This document shows positions 8,439-15,904 of a stretch of 64,000 nt of DNA, piece by piece. Within the stretch, counting starts at the first letter, position 1. The number at the start of each line of letters is the position of its first letter. The notes beneath the pieces were generated by a model, which saw only the letters and a program-made list of their open reading frames with translations, made no database searches and was not told where the DNA came from. Made by a program: the position numbers and the translations under genes. Source of the DNA: Ruminococcus sp. (GTDB lineage Bacteria > Bacillota > Clostridia > Oscillospirales > Ruminococcaceae); assembly GCF_024692365.1 (NCBI RefSeq), contig NZ_JAILMR010000006.1, positions 1 to 64,000 on the forward strand, written 5' to 3'.

Positions 8439-8960
8439 TCAATCTGCATCAACGACCTTCGCTTTGAAGCTATCACCGTCTTTGTAAAACGCTATGACAT
8501 AATAATAGCGGTCGGGTGTATAACCATCGTCATACTCACGGGTGTACACGATATATGAATCCTCAAATAATAACTTGTCATCGTAATTGTATTCATACGG
8601 AAATCCTCCGCCTAATTCTTGCAGATCACTTTTGTTCTCAATAACAGCGTATGAACCGTCATAGCAGTTCTCCATAAATTTTTCGGGATCATCGATATCT
8701 TTCAGCCAAAGTTCATCGTGGTGACCTCCCGGACCCGCATCTAACTTCATTTTTACGGGAGTTACACTATCGTCGATCGTAATGTTGAACATTCTGTGTA
8801 TGGTATCTTTATCTTCTTCGCTGAGGAAGATAAAATAATGATTACGCGAAAAAAATATGAGCAAGGGGATCACAATGACAACTATGATCGTGGGTATCAG
8901 AACGCACCCACAGCCAAGGACATCTCCGCTTTCAACTTTATTTCTTTTTATAAATCCCAT
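8439..8960 (-). CDS. Single-pass membrane protein, TPV-family paralogue 3
   Basis: 173 residues: a membrane segment (about residues 15-38), FNITIDDSVTPVKMK, LWLKDIDDPEKFMENCYDGS, then a Tyr/Asp-rich C-terminal region ending DSFKAKVVDAD. A 160-base stretch at 8541-8700 differs by only two bases from 9127-9286 in the neighbouring paralogue, although the ends of the genes have diverged. The ATG lies inside a short upstream reading frame that begins MDNKTIISRW and carries the shared leader. Function unknown. Confidence 0.75.
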   Translation of the reverse strand: MGFIKRNKVESGDVLGCGCVLIPTIIVVIVIPLLIFFSRNHYFIFLSEEDKDTIHRMFNITIDDSVTPVKMKLDAGPGGHHDELWLKDIDDPEKFMENCYDGSYAVIENKSDLQELGGGFPYEYNYDDKLLFEDSYIVYTREYDDGYTPDRYYYVIAFYKDGDSFKAKVVDAD

Positions 8961-9012
8961 TTTCTGCCCACCTTGATATGATCGTTTTGTTGTCCATATT
9001 ATTACCCTCTTT
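8961..9012 (-). other. Vestigial leader cistron in front of paralogue 3
   Basis: On the minus strand a GAGGG site and ATG start a 19-codon frame (MDNKTIISRW...), which continues past, and out of frame with, the ATG used by paralogue 3. The site and first codons match the true start of paralogue 5 (MDNKTTKK) and of the small gene at 8405. It is either a decayed start or a translated leader peptide. Confidence 0.45.
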
Positions 9013-9027
9013 ATATCTTGTTACCTG

Positions 9028-9531
9028 TCATTCATCAACGACCTTCGCTTTGAAGCTGTCGCCGTCTTTGTAAAACGCTATTATATAATCATAGCGACTG
9101 GGTTTAGACCCATTGTTATACGCACGGGTGTACACGATATATGAATCCTCAAATAATAACCTGTCATCGTAATTGTATTCATACGGAAATCCTCCGCCTA
9201 ATTCTTGCAGATCACTTTTGTCCTCAATAACAGCGTATGAACCGTCATAGCAGTTCTCCATAAATTTTTCGGGATCATCGATATCTTCAAGCCACAGCTC
9301 ATAGAAACTATCCCCGCCGCCATGAGTTTCCTTTAGCTTTACGGGAGTAGAATTGCCATCGATCGTAATGCCCATATGTTTGCGAATGATCTCGATCTCT
9401 TTATCGCCAAAAGATGTATGGGTCTTTGGAAGCACACTGATAGCAAGCATGACAGCGAAAAAAAGCGACCAACCAATAATGGCGATCAGACAGCCATTGA
9501 CTACTTTATTTTTTACTTTTTCTTTATTCAT
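9028..9531 (-). CDS. Single-pass membrane protein, TPV-family paralogue 4
   Basis: 167 residues starting MNKEKVKNKV: a membrane segment (about residues 14-34), MGITIDGNSTPVKLKE, LWLEDIDDPEKFMENCYDGS, and a C-terminus DSFKAKVVDE. The central and C-terminal parts are almost identical to paralogue 3. The N-terminal region differs, and no good ribosome binding site lies directly before the ATG. Upstream is a leader frame of only nine codons (MDSRTIISR then stop), which may couple translation. Function unknown. Confidence 0.75.
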   Translation of the reverse strand: MNKEKVKNKVVNGCLIAIIGWSLFFAVMLAISVLPKTHTSFGDKEIEIIRKHMGITIDGNSTPVKLKETHGGGDSFYELWLEDIDDPEKFMENCYDGSYAVIEDKSDLQELGGGFPYEYNYDDRLLFEDSYIVYTRAYNNGSKPSRYDYIIAFYKDGDSFKAKVVDE

Positions 9532-9592
9532 ATTTCTTAACCGCTTATCACCTTGATATAATCGTTCTGCTGTCCATATTATTACCCTCTTT
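9532..9592 (-). other. Vestigial leader cistron in front of paralogue 4
   Basis: The duplicated AAAGAGGGTAATAATATG leader opens a nine-codon frame that ends in TGA, 18 bases before the ATG of paralogue 4. Its sequence parallels the 19-codon leader before paralogue 3, but with different codon decay. Confidence 0.45.
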
Positions 9593-9599
9593 GCGTCTG

Positions 9600-10115
9600 C
9601 TATGTTTTTCTTGCAAATAGCTTTGCTTTAAAGCTCTCGTCTTCTTTGTAAAACACTATGTAATATTCATCGAACCTTTTAACACCCTTGCTGTTTACAA
9701 ACTCACAGCTGTACGAAGCACACGAACTGTCCAATTTATAGTCCTCGTAATCATAAACACCCATATTATATTGGTCAGTTATCTCAGCGGCGGAGTATGT
9801 GCCGTCAAAGCATTCTTCCATAAACTTTTCGGCATCATCGATATCTTTTAACCAAAGCTGATAGCAATAGTCCCCCGCGGCATGGCTGACCGTCAGCTTA
9901 ACGGGTTCAGTGCTGCCCTCAACAGTCACGCCCATATCATCGCGTATCATCTTTATCTCTTTATTTCCGAAAGATGTGTACTCCTGAAAAGACTGTTTCA
10001 TAAGCAGAAAATTCGCTATATCGGGAGCAAATATGACCATCACCGCAAGTCCGACAGCTATGACCGCAAAGATTATTATACAGCACAGCCGTTTTTTAGT
10101 TGTTTTGTTGTCCAT
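9600..10115 (-). CDS. Single-pass membrane protein, TPV-family paralogue 5
   Basis: 171 residues, beginning MDNKTTKKRLCC directly after the shared leader. A membrane segment spans about residues 10-35, then MGVTVEGSTEPVKLTV, LWLKDIDDAEKFMEECFDGT, and a Cys-containing Tyr-rich C-terminus. This copy keeps what appears to be the ancestral start, which paralogues 3 and 4 have lost, and is the most diverged of the three. It lies 13 bases after the speA stop and probably belongs to the same transcript. Function unknown. Confidence 0.75.
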   Translation of the reverse strand: MDNKTTKKRLCCIIIFAVIAVGLAVMVIFAPDIANFLLMKQSFQEYTSFGNKEIKMIRDDMGVTVEGSTEPVKLTVSHAAGDYCYQLWLKDIDDAEKFMEECFDGTYSAAEITDQYNMGVYDYEDYKLDSSCASYSCEFVNSKGVKRFDEYYIVFYKEDESFKAKLFARKT

Positions 10116-10128
10116 ATTATTACCCTAG

Positions 10129-11583
10129 TTATTCTACCACATTAATATAATTGATCTCCAGATCTTCCGTACCTGTCAGCAGGCAGCCCTTTTCCTTGCA
10201 GTAGTTTATGTAGCTGATTATCTCTTTTGTTATGCGCTCGCCGGGGGCAAGTATGGGTATGCCGGGGGGATAGCACATTACGAATTCGCCGCATATCTGT
10301 CCCTCGCTCTCGTTTATCCACATTGCACGCTTGTCGCTGTAAAAGGCTTTCTGCGGCGTCATTTCCACCTGCGGGTCGATGTACTCGTGGTCGAAAAGAC
10401 CTGTGGGGTCTTTTGAATAAAGGCGCTTTATCTCGCTGAGTGAGGATATGAACCTCTCTATCTCCAGTTCGCGGTCGCCCGCCGATACTATGGCGAGGAT
10501 ATTGCCGATATCGCCGAACTCTATCTGTATATCGTAGTCGTCGCGGAGGATATCATATACCTCAACTCCCGCAAGCCCGATATCACGGGTGTGTACGCTT
10601 AGCTTGGTGGAGTCGAAGGCGTAGAAATCATCGCCGTTTTCCAACTCCTTGCCGTAGGCGTAGTAGCCGCCTATCTTGTTTATCTCCTCGCGGGCGTAGT
10701 TGGAATAAGCCACTGCCTTTGCAAATAGCTCCTTGCCGTTCATGGCGAGGTTCTTTCTTGCGATATCAAGGCTGACCATCAGCAGATATGAACCGCTGGT
10801 TGTCTGGGTCAGGTTGATTATCTGGCGCACATAGCCCTCGGATACCGTGTTTTTGCACAGCAGAAGTGAGGACTGCGTAAGGCTTCCGCCTGTCTTGTGT
10901 ATGCTTACCGCCGCCATATCAGCCCCTGCCGCCATTGCAGAACAGGGCAGACCCTCACCGAAATAGAGGTGGGTGCCGTGGGCTTCGTCCGCCAGCACCA
11001 GCATACCGTGTTCGTGGGCAAGCTTGACTATGGCGCGGATATCGGAGCATATTCCGTAATATGTTGGATTGTTCACCAGCACCGCCTTGGCATCGGGGTT
11101 CTCGCGGATAGCCTTTTCGACTGCGCTTACCGACATACCTAAAGGTATGCCCAGACGCTTGTTGGTACCCGGGTCAACGTAGACAGGCACCGCACCGCAT
11201 ACAACAAGGGCGTTTATGGCACTCCTGTGAACGTTTCTCGGCATGATTATCTTTTCCCCCGCCTTACAGGCAGTGAAGACCATGGTCTGCACTGCGGAGG
11301 TAGTACCCCCCACCATGAAGAAAGCGTGGTCAGCCCCGAAAGCGTCCGCCGCCAGCTGTTCGGATTCCTTTATTACCGAAACGGGGTGGCAGAGGTTGTC
11401 CAGGTTTTTCATGGAATTGACGTCGCAAGCCATACACTGGTCGCCCAGAAAAGCTTTCAGTTCTTTATTCATACGACCGCCCTTGTGTCCGGGCACGTCA
11501 AGTCGGACGATACGGTTTTTCATGTGTTTTTTTAATGCGCTAAATAAGGGCGCGTTATTCTGGTCTAAGCTCAAAATGCTCAC
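10129..11583 (-). CDS. speA: Arginine decarboxylase (Orn/Lys/Arg decarboxylase fold, PLP)
   Basis: 484 residues of the fold-type I Orn/Lys/Arg decarboxylase family in its short Gram-positive form. The PLP-binding Lys is K230 in SIHKTGGSLTQSS, with the cofactor-contact DEAHGTH at 199-205 and the GTTSAVQ phosphate region near 93-99. The C-terminal domain ends in PPGIP.LAPGERIT, as expected. Beside speB (agmatinase), arginine is the likely substrate, giving agmatine, but lysine or ornithine cannot be excluded by motif alone. The GTG start used here sits almost on top of GAGGA. A TTG three codons later (MSLDQNN) has an ideal 8-base spacing and may be the real start. Confidence 0.88.
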   Translation of the reverse strand: MSILSLDQNNAPLFSALKKHMKNRIVRLDVPGHKGGRMNKELKAFLGDQCMACDVNSMKNLDNLCHPVSVIKESEQLAADAFGADHAFFMVGGTTSAVQTMVFTACKAGEKIIMPRNVHRSAINALVVCGAVPVYVDPGTNKRLGIPLGMSVSAVEKAIRENPDAKAVLVNNPTYYGICSDIRAIVKLAHEHGMLVLADEAHGTHLYFGEGLPCSAMAAGADMAAVSIHKTGGSLTQSSLLLCKNTVSEGYVRQIINLTQTTSGSYLLMVSLDIARKNLAMNGKELFAKAVAYSNYAREEINKIGGYYAYGKELENGDDFYAFDSTKLSVHTRDIGLAGVEVYDILRDDYDIQIEFGDIGNILAIVSAGDRELEIERFISSLSEIKRLYSKDPTGLFDHEYIDPQVEMTPQKAFYSDKRAMWINESEGQICGEFVMCYPPGIPILAPGERITKEIISYINYCKEKGCLLTGTEDLEINYINVVE

Positions 11584-11626
11584 TCCTCATTAACGCAAAG
11601 CATCTGACTTCGCGTATAATTGTGAT

Positions 11627-11656
11627 ATTCTAAAGTACAAAAAATGTCACTGTAAA
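11627..11656 (-). promoter_or_regulatory. Candidate sigma-A promoter for speA
   Basis: On the minus strand TTTACA (-35) and TAGAAT (-10) are separated by 18 bases, about 45 bases before the speA start. This is a reasonable but not perfect match. It would let speA and the downstream genes be transcribed independently of speD. Confidence 0.5.
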
Positions 11657-11709
11657 AATCGTTATCGAAGCATATATTCAGTATTACATCTGAAGAGAAT
11701 ATGCATATC

Positions 11710-11747
11710 AAGCCCCTTTGACCCGTTTTTCGGGGAAGGGGCTTGTT
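11710..11747 (-). terminator. Hairpin between speD and speA
   Basis: AAGCCCCTT and CCCG pair with CGGG and AAGGGGCTT around an A-rich loop, just after the speD stop. No U-run follows on the minus strand, so it may be a weak terminator or an mRNA-stabilising hairpin. Confidence 0.5.
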
Positions 11748-11753
11748 GTTAAC

Positions 11754-12557
11754 TTAATAAATGTTCATTCCGCTGTATATCTCGATCATCTCGCGGCGGA
11801 GACTGTCGGTGATATCAAGACGCTGTTTCGGGGTCAGCTCGTAAACGTCCTTTTTGAACAGGTAGTTCTGGAGGTCGATCTCTTTTATCAGCAGTTTGGT
11901 GTGAAAAATATTGGACTGATAAACATTGACATCGATAGCGTCGTATCTGGTAAGGGTAGACTTGTCGATATAATCCTGAATGGACGTAATATCGTGGTCG
12001 ATGAAGAATTTTTTGCCCAGCACATCACGGGTGAAACCGCGGACGCGGTAGTCGATGGTGATGATATCGGAATCGAAGCTGGCGATCAGATAATTCAGGG
12101 CATTCAGCGGAGAGATAGTACCGCAGGTGGATACGTCTATATCCACGCGGAAGGTGGAGATAGAGTTATCGGGGTGATACTCTGGAAAAGTATGCACCGT
12201 AACATGGCTCTTATCGAGGTGAGCGTGTATCATCTCGGGAGTATCGGGAAGAATGCCCAGATTGCATGAGGGGTCGATAGAATCCTTATCCAGCTCCTTT
12301 TCAGCGATGAGGACATTCACGGAAGCGCCCTGGGGCTCATAATCCTGTTTGGAAATATTAAGTACGCGGGCACCGATCATTTCGGTAACGTCGCAGAGTA
12401 TTTTGGTAAGACGTTCGGAGTTATACTGCTCGTCGATATACTCGATATAGTCCTTCTGTTCTTTTTGTCCCTTAGCGTAGCAAACGTCGTAGATATTAAA
12501 ACTGAGGGTTTTAGTGAGATTATTGAAGCCGTAAAGGGTGATCTTATTATTCTCCAA
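11754..12557 (-). CDS. speD: S-adenosylmethionine decarboxylase proenzyme, E. coli type
   Basis: 267 residues, the length of the longer bacterial SpeD class rather than the ~120-residue B. subtilis/Thermotoga class. The self-cleavage site is K116-S117 in [17 protein letters not shown]; serinolysis there would create the pyruvoyl cofactor. The following [25 protein letters not shown] is conserved in this class. The product, decarboxylated SAM, feeds SpeE. The start appears to be TTG (codons for [11 protein letters not shown]), with AAAGGA rather far upstream. A strong promoter and a roughly 105-base leader precede it. Confidence 0.92.
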   Translation of the reverse strand: MENNKITLYGFNNLTKTLSFNIYDVCYAKGQKEQKDYIEYIDEQYNSERLTKILCDVTEMIGARVLNISKQDYEPQGASVNVLIAEKELDKDSIDPSCNLGILPDTPEMIHAHLDKSHVTVHTFPEYHPDNSISTFRVDIDVSTCGTISPLNALNYLIASFDSDIITIDYRVRGFTRDVLGKKFFIDHDITSIQDYIDKSTLTRYDAIDVNVYQSNIFHTKLLIKEIDLQNYLFKKDVYELTPKQRLDITDSLRREMIEIYSGMNIY

Positions 12558-12665
12558 TCTGCCATCTATCCTTTCGGTGTATTTGGAGCAAGCCGCGAAA
12601 ATACGGGGTCTTGCGGTGATTTTTGGTAGTGAGGTTTTCTGCTGATACCTTAATACAGAAAACTA
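12558..12665 (-). promoter_or_regulatory. Structured 5' leader of speD
   Basis: Between the predicted transcription start and the TTG codon the minus-strand leader can form TTTTCTG/CAGAAAA and CAAG.CC.CG/CG.GG.TTG hairpins; TGTATT near the start could also pair with AATACA near the end. I do not recognise a named riboswitch. The arrangement suggests a folded regulatory leader for a polyamine or SAM gene, but this is unproven. Confidence 0.4.
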
Positions 12666-12671
12666 TAAATC

Positions 12672-12700
12672 ATTATAACATATTTTTTTATAAATGTAAA
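12672..12700 (-). promoter_or_regulatory. Sigma-A promoter of speD
   Basis: On the minus strand TTTACA, 17 bases, TATAAT. This is a near-consensus vegetative promoter, about 115 bases before the speD start. Confidence 0.8.
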
Positions 12701-12778
12701 GAGACTGGGGTGTAAAAGTTTTGATAAGGGGGTGGATTTGGGGGCAGAAAAAGAGGGTCGGGAAGAACTGATAAAAGA

Positions 12779-13437
12779 ATGCCAAGGAAACAAGCTTTTG
12801 GTCAAGCTTTTCACGAAAAGCTTGCGGAGAGCTCGAGAGGCAGAGCCTCTCGGTCAAGGCGCAAAAGCGACGTGAACACGATAAAAGCAATAGCAGACAA
12901 ACTTCTGTCCACAGGGCGCGGGCAATCTCAAAAATCTGAGCGTGTGCAAAACCAGCTCACCCGCACAAACTAAGTGCGTAGATATTGCCCGCGCCGTCAT
13001 CGGACAGCGAAGCGAATCCGATGACTCGACCCGAGGAACGAGGGGCGACAAACCCGCAGTACGTCTGAAATCACCGTTCAACGACGGTAGTGCGGCATTT
13101 GGGCTATTCTTATCCAAAGGACTTCGGCTGACAGGGTCGCCCCTCTCTCCGTTCGGGTCGAGCCGTCAAAGGCGCTTCGCTGTTTGACAGCGGGCGCGGC
13201 AATATTTTTACGCGGATAGTTTGAGCGGCGGCATACGGTCGCATACGCTCGGAATTGTGATATTGCCGCGCCTTATTGGGTCGGGAGATTGTTGTGCTAT
13301 TTATTGCGTTGTTGCCACGTCGCTTTTGCACCTTGACCGAGAGGCTCTGCCTCTCGAGCTCTCCGCAAGCCTGCTGGCGCGAGGCATATGCCGACGCAGT
13401 CGCATAAACCGCGCGCTTTGTTTCCTTGGCAGGCATC
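12779..13437. repeat. Interspersed structured element, copy II (two inverted half-units)
   Basis: The ends are ATGCCAAGGAAAC and its inverse GTTTCCTTGGCA. Each half contains, in order: an AAGC.TT palindrome, the hairpin CGAGAGGC-AGA-GCCTCTCG (12834-12852, and inverted at 13338-13356), a long GCGCGGGCAAT/ATTGCCCGCGC pair around the conserved CACAAACTAAGT loop, and a stem GTCATCGGA/TCCGATGAC (12996-13025) around the CAGCGAAGCG loop. The centre (about 13060-13125) is unique. The 64-87-codon frames seen here are by-products of the palindromes. Confidence 0.85.
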
Positions 13438-13461
13438 TAAAGATAGTTCATTTTTTTCATC

Positions 13462-13490
13462 TTTACTTTTCCCGCACAATATGCTATAAT
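13462..13490 (+). promoter_or_regulatory. Sigma-A promoter for the TTG-start gene and ABC-F gene
   Basis: TTTACT, 17 bases, TATAAT. It lies just outside repeat copy II, about 43 bases before the TTG start. Confidence 0.65.
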
Positions 13491-13532
13491 AAAAAAGATA
13501 ATGCACACATTTGCGTCATGGAGGTGTAGCTC

Positions 13533-13874
13533 TTGTTTTGCAGGCTCTATATGCACACGCCGTTGTCCCGTGAAGAGGTTCTCACTATTCTCGAAAAACA
13601 TTTCTGTAAGGCTCAAAAGCGCGGAATTTCGGACTTTGTATTCCCAAACTTCGATATCATGATAAGCAGGAACGATTCCTATCACGCGGACAAACTTCGT
13701 ATGTGCCCCGATGGTTTTCTCTACTATGAGCTTACTGCTGAAGTCGAGATATATAAGGATATTATCCCAACAATGAACGAGATTTCAAAAGTTCTCTGGA
13801 ATGATAATATCCCGACTGTGATATCATCTGATAACGAAAATGAGCTTAACGACTACATATCAGGGCTTAAATGA
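13533..13874 (+). CDS. Hypothetical small cytoplasmic protein (TTG start)
   Basis: 113 residues starting MFCRLYMHTPLSREEV. TTG is supported by GGAGGT 7 bases upstream and by the promoter just before it. The next in-frame ATG (codon 7) has no site. The protein is soluble, alpha/beta in character, with ISDFVFPNFDIMISRNDSY in the middle and no recognised catalytic motif. It ends 40 bases before the ABC-F gene and is probably co-transcribed with it. Function unknown. Confidence 0.75.
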   Translation: MFCRLYMHTPLSREEVLTILEKHFCKAQKRGISDFVFPNFDIMISRNDSYHADKLRMCPDGFLYYELTAEVEIYKDIIPTMNEISKVLWNDNIPTVISSDNENELNDYISGLK

Positions 13875-13914
13875 GTGACGCATGAAGTAAAGGTAAAAAT
13901 GACAGGAGAAAGTT

Positions 13915-15852
13915 ATGCTGGTAAAAATTGAGCATTTATATAAATATTTTAACGGCGAGCCGCTTCTGAAGGATATCAACCTCGTCATCGAAAACCGCGA
14001 GACTATCGGTCTTATCGGTGTCAACGGCTGCGGCAAGTCTACGCTGCTGAATATTCTCACGGGCAGCATGGGCTTCGACAAGACTGATGACGGTCTTGGC
14101 TCGGTGGAAGTTTCACAGAACTGCACCATCGGTTTTCTGCGGCAGAACAGCGGTCTTGAAAGTGACTCCACCATTGATGCGGAGCTTCACAAGGCGTTTG
14201 ACAAGCTGCTGGCGGCGCGTAAGAGAATGGACGAGCTGGAACAGCAGATGTCAGGTCTTACGGGGGCTGAGCTGGATACCGTCAGCGCGGAATACTCCGA
14301 ATTATCGGCGTATTTTGAGGCTAACGACGGCTACCGCATCGATGTCAACATCAGCCGTATACTCAACGGTATGGGCTTCGGCAACGTGCCCCGCGACAGG
14401 GTGATATCCTCGCTTTCGGGCGGTGAAAAGACGCGTCTGGCTTTGGCGAAACTGCTTTTGGAAAGTCCCGACCTGCTGATACTTGACGAGCCCACGAACC
14501 ATCTGGATTTCACCACGCTGATGTGGCTGGAGGACTATCTGAAAAGCTACAAGGGGTCGATACTGATAGTATCCCACGACAGGTACTTCCTGAACAAGAT
14601 ATGCACCCGTATATGTGAGATAGAGCTGGGCAGGCTGACCTCTTACAAGGGCGGATATTCGGCTTATGTAGTGCAGAAGAAGCACAACGCCGAGCGTCAG
14701 CTGAAAGAGTGGGAGGCTCAGCAGGAGGAGATAAAGAAGCTGGAGGAGTACATCGTCCGCAACAAGACGAGGGCTTCGACGGCGAAGATGGCGAAATCGC
14801 GTCAGCATATGCTGGACAGGATAGAGCGCATCGAGAAGCCTCTGATGTTCACCAGACCGCCTAAGATAAAGCTGGAATACGATATTGAGCCCACCAAGGA
14901 CATCGTCAAGGTGATAGACTGCCCGCTGGTGGTGGGTGAGGGCGAGAGCCGCAAGACCCTGATAAACAGCCTTGATATGCACATCAGGCGGGGCGAACAC
15001 GCGGCGATAATCGGGTCAAACGGCATCGGCAAGACTTCCATACTGAAGCTGATACAGAACATCATACCCCACGAGCGGGGCAACATCGTGTGGGGCGGAA
15101 ACGTGAAGATTTCCTACTTTGAGCAGGAGCACAATATACTACACATGGGCAGCACGGTCATCGATGAGATGCTTGACAGGTTCCCTGCCATGACCCCTGC
15201 GGAGGCGCGAAAGGCGCTGGGGTCGGTGTTGCTGACGGGTGAGGACGTATTCAAGCCCATATCGGTGCTCAGCGGCGGCGAAAGGGCTAAGCTGTGCTTT
15301 GCGATAATGGCGTATACACGGGGCAATGTGCTTATCCTCGATGAGCCGACCAACCATCTCGACCTGAACACCAAGGAAGTTCTGGAAGATGTGCTGGCGG
15401 AATTCGAAGGTACTATCATACTGGTATCCCACGACCGTTACCTCATCAACAAGGTGGCTGACAGGATAATCGAGGTCAAGGCGGACGAGGTGAACTGCTA
15501 CGAGGGCAATTTTGACGCTTATGCGGCGGCGATAAGTGCGGCTGAAAAGTCGGCGGCAGAAGCGGCTGCGGAACAGAAGCGGGTTCAGGCGGAGCAGGAC
15601 AGGCGTGAGCAGAAGGAGATAAGCTACCGCAGCAAGGAGCAGCGTCAGCTGGAGGCGAAGCGCAGGGCGCGTCTGAAAGAGCTGGAGGAGCTTATCGAGC
15701 AGGCTGAGGTGGATATTTTCAGGCTGGAGAACGAGATAGCAGACCCCGATGTTGCGGCGAATTTTGAGCTTATGACGGAGAAGTGCAACGCCCTTGAAGC
15801 CAAGAAAACGGAGCTCGACGAGATGATGGACGAGTGGGCAGGGCTGGAATAA
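13915..15852 (+). CDS. ABC-F family ATPase (translation factor/resistance type)
   Basis: 645 residues with two fused ABC domains and no membrane segment, the layout of ABC-F proteins that act on the ribosome rather than in transport. Domain 1 has Walker A GVNGCGKST (35-43), signature LSGGEKTRL and Walker B LLILDEPTNHLD. Domain 2 has GSNGIGKTS, LSGGERAKL and LILDEPTNHLD. Between them lies the helical linker (about 250-310) that reaches toward the P/E site in this family. A charged coiled coil fills the last 110 residues (EQDRREQKEISYRSKEQRQLE), as in Uup/YdiF-type members. An AGGAGA site precedes the ATG. Antibiotic protection cannot be told from housekeeping by sequence alone. Confidence 0.92.
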   Translation: MLVKIEHLYKYFNGEPLLKDINLVIENRETIGLIGVNGCGKSTLLNILTGSMGFDKTDDGLGSVEVSQNCTIGFLRQNSGLESDSTIDAELHKAFDKLLAARKRMDELEQQMSGLTGAELDTVSAEYSELSAYFEANDGYRIDVNISRILNGMGFGNVPRDRVISSLSGGEKTRLALAKLLLESPDLLILDEPTNHLDFTTLMWLEDYLKSYKGSILIVSHDRYFLNKICTRICEIELGRLTSYKGGYSAYVVQKKHNAERQLKEWEAQQEEIKKLEEYIVRNKTRASTAKMAKSRQHMLDRIERIEKPLMFTRPPKIKLEYDIEPTKDIVKVIDCPLVVGEGESRKTLINSLDMHIRRGEHAAIIGSNGIGKTSILKLIQNIIPHERGNIVWGGNVKISYFEQEHNILHMGSTVIDEMLDRFPAMTPAEARKALGSVLLTGEDVFKPISVLSGGERAKLCFAIMAYTRGNVLILDEPTNHLDLNTKEVLEDVLAEFEGTIILVSHDRYLINKVADRIIEVKADEVNCYEGNFDAYAAAISAAEKSAAEAAAEQKRVQAEQDRREQKEISYRSKEQRQLEAKRRARLKELEELIEQAEVDIFRLENEIADPDVAANFELMTEKCNALEAKKTELDEMMDEWAGLE

Positions 15853-15865
15853 TATGGCATAAATT

Positions 15866-15896
15866 AAGCGGAGGACGAGGTGTCCTCCGCTTTTTG
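15866..15896 (+). terminator. Rho-independent terminator after the ABC-F gene
   Basis: AAGCGGAGGAC, loop GAGGT, GTCCTCCGCTT, then a T-run. The stem can also serve the converging GH5-like gene on the minus strand. Confidence 0.9.
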
Positions 15897-15904
15897 TGTT
15901 GGTG

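Noticed and set aside
12942..13529. Several 60-110-codon frames on both strands in copy II
   Set aside because: They mirror one another because the DNA is inverted-repetitive; none has a start site or a promoter of its own.
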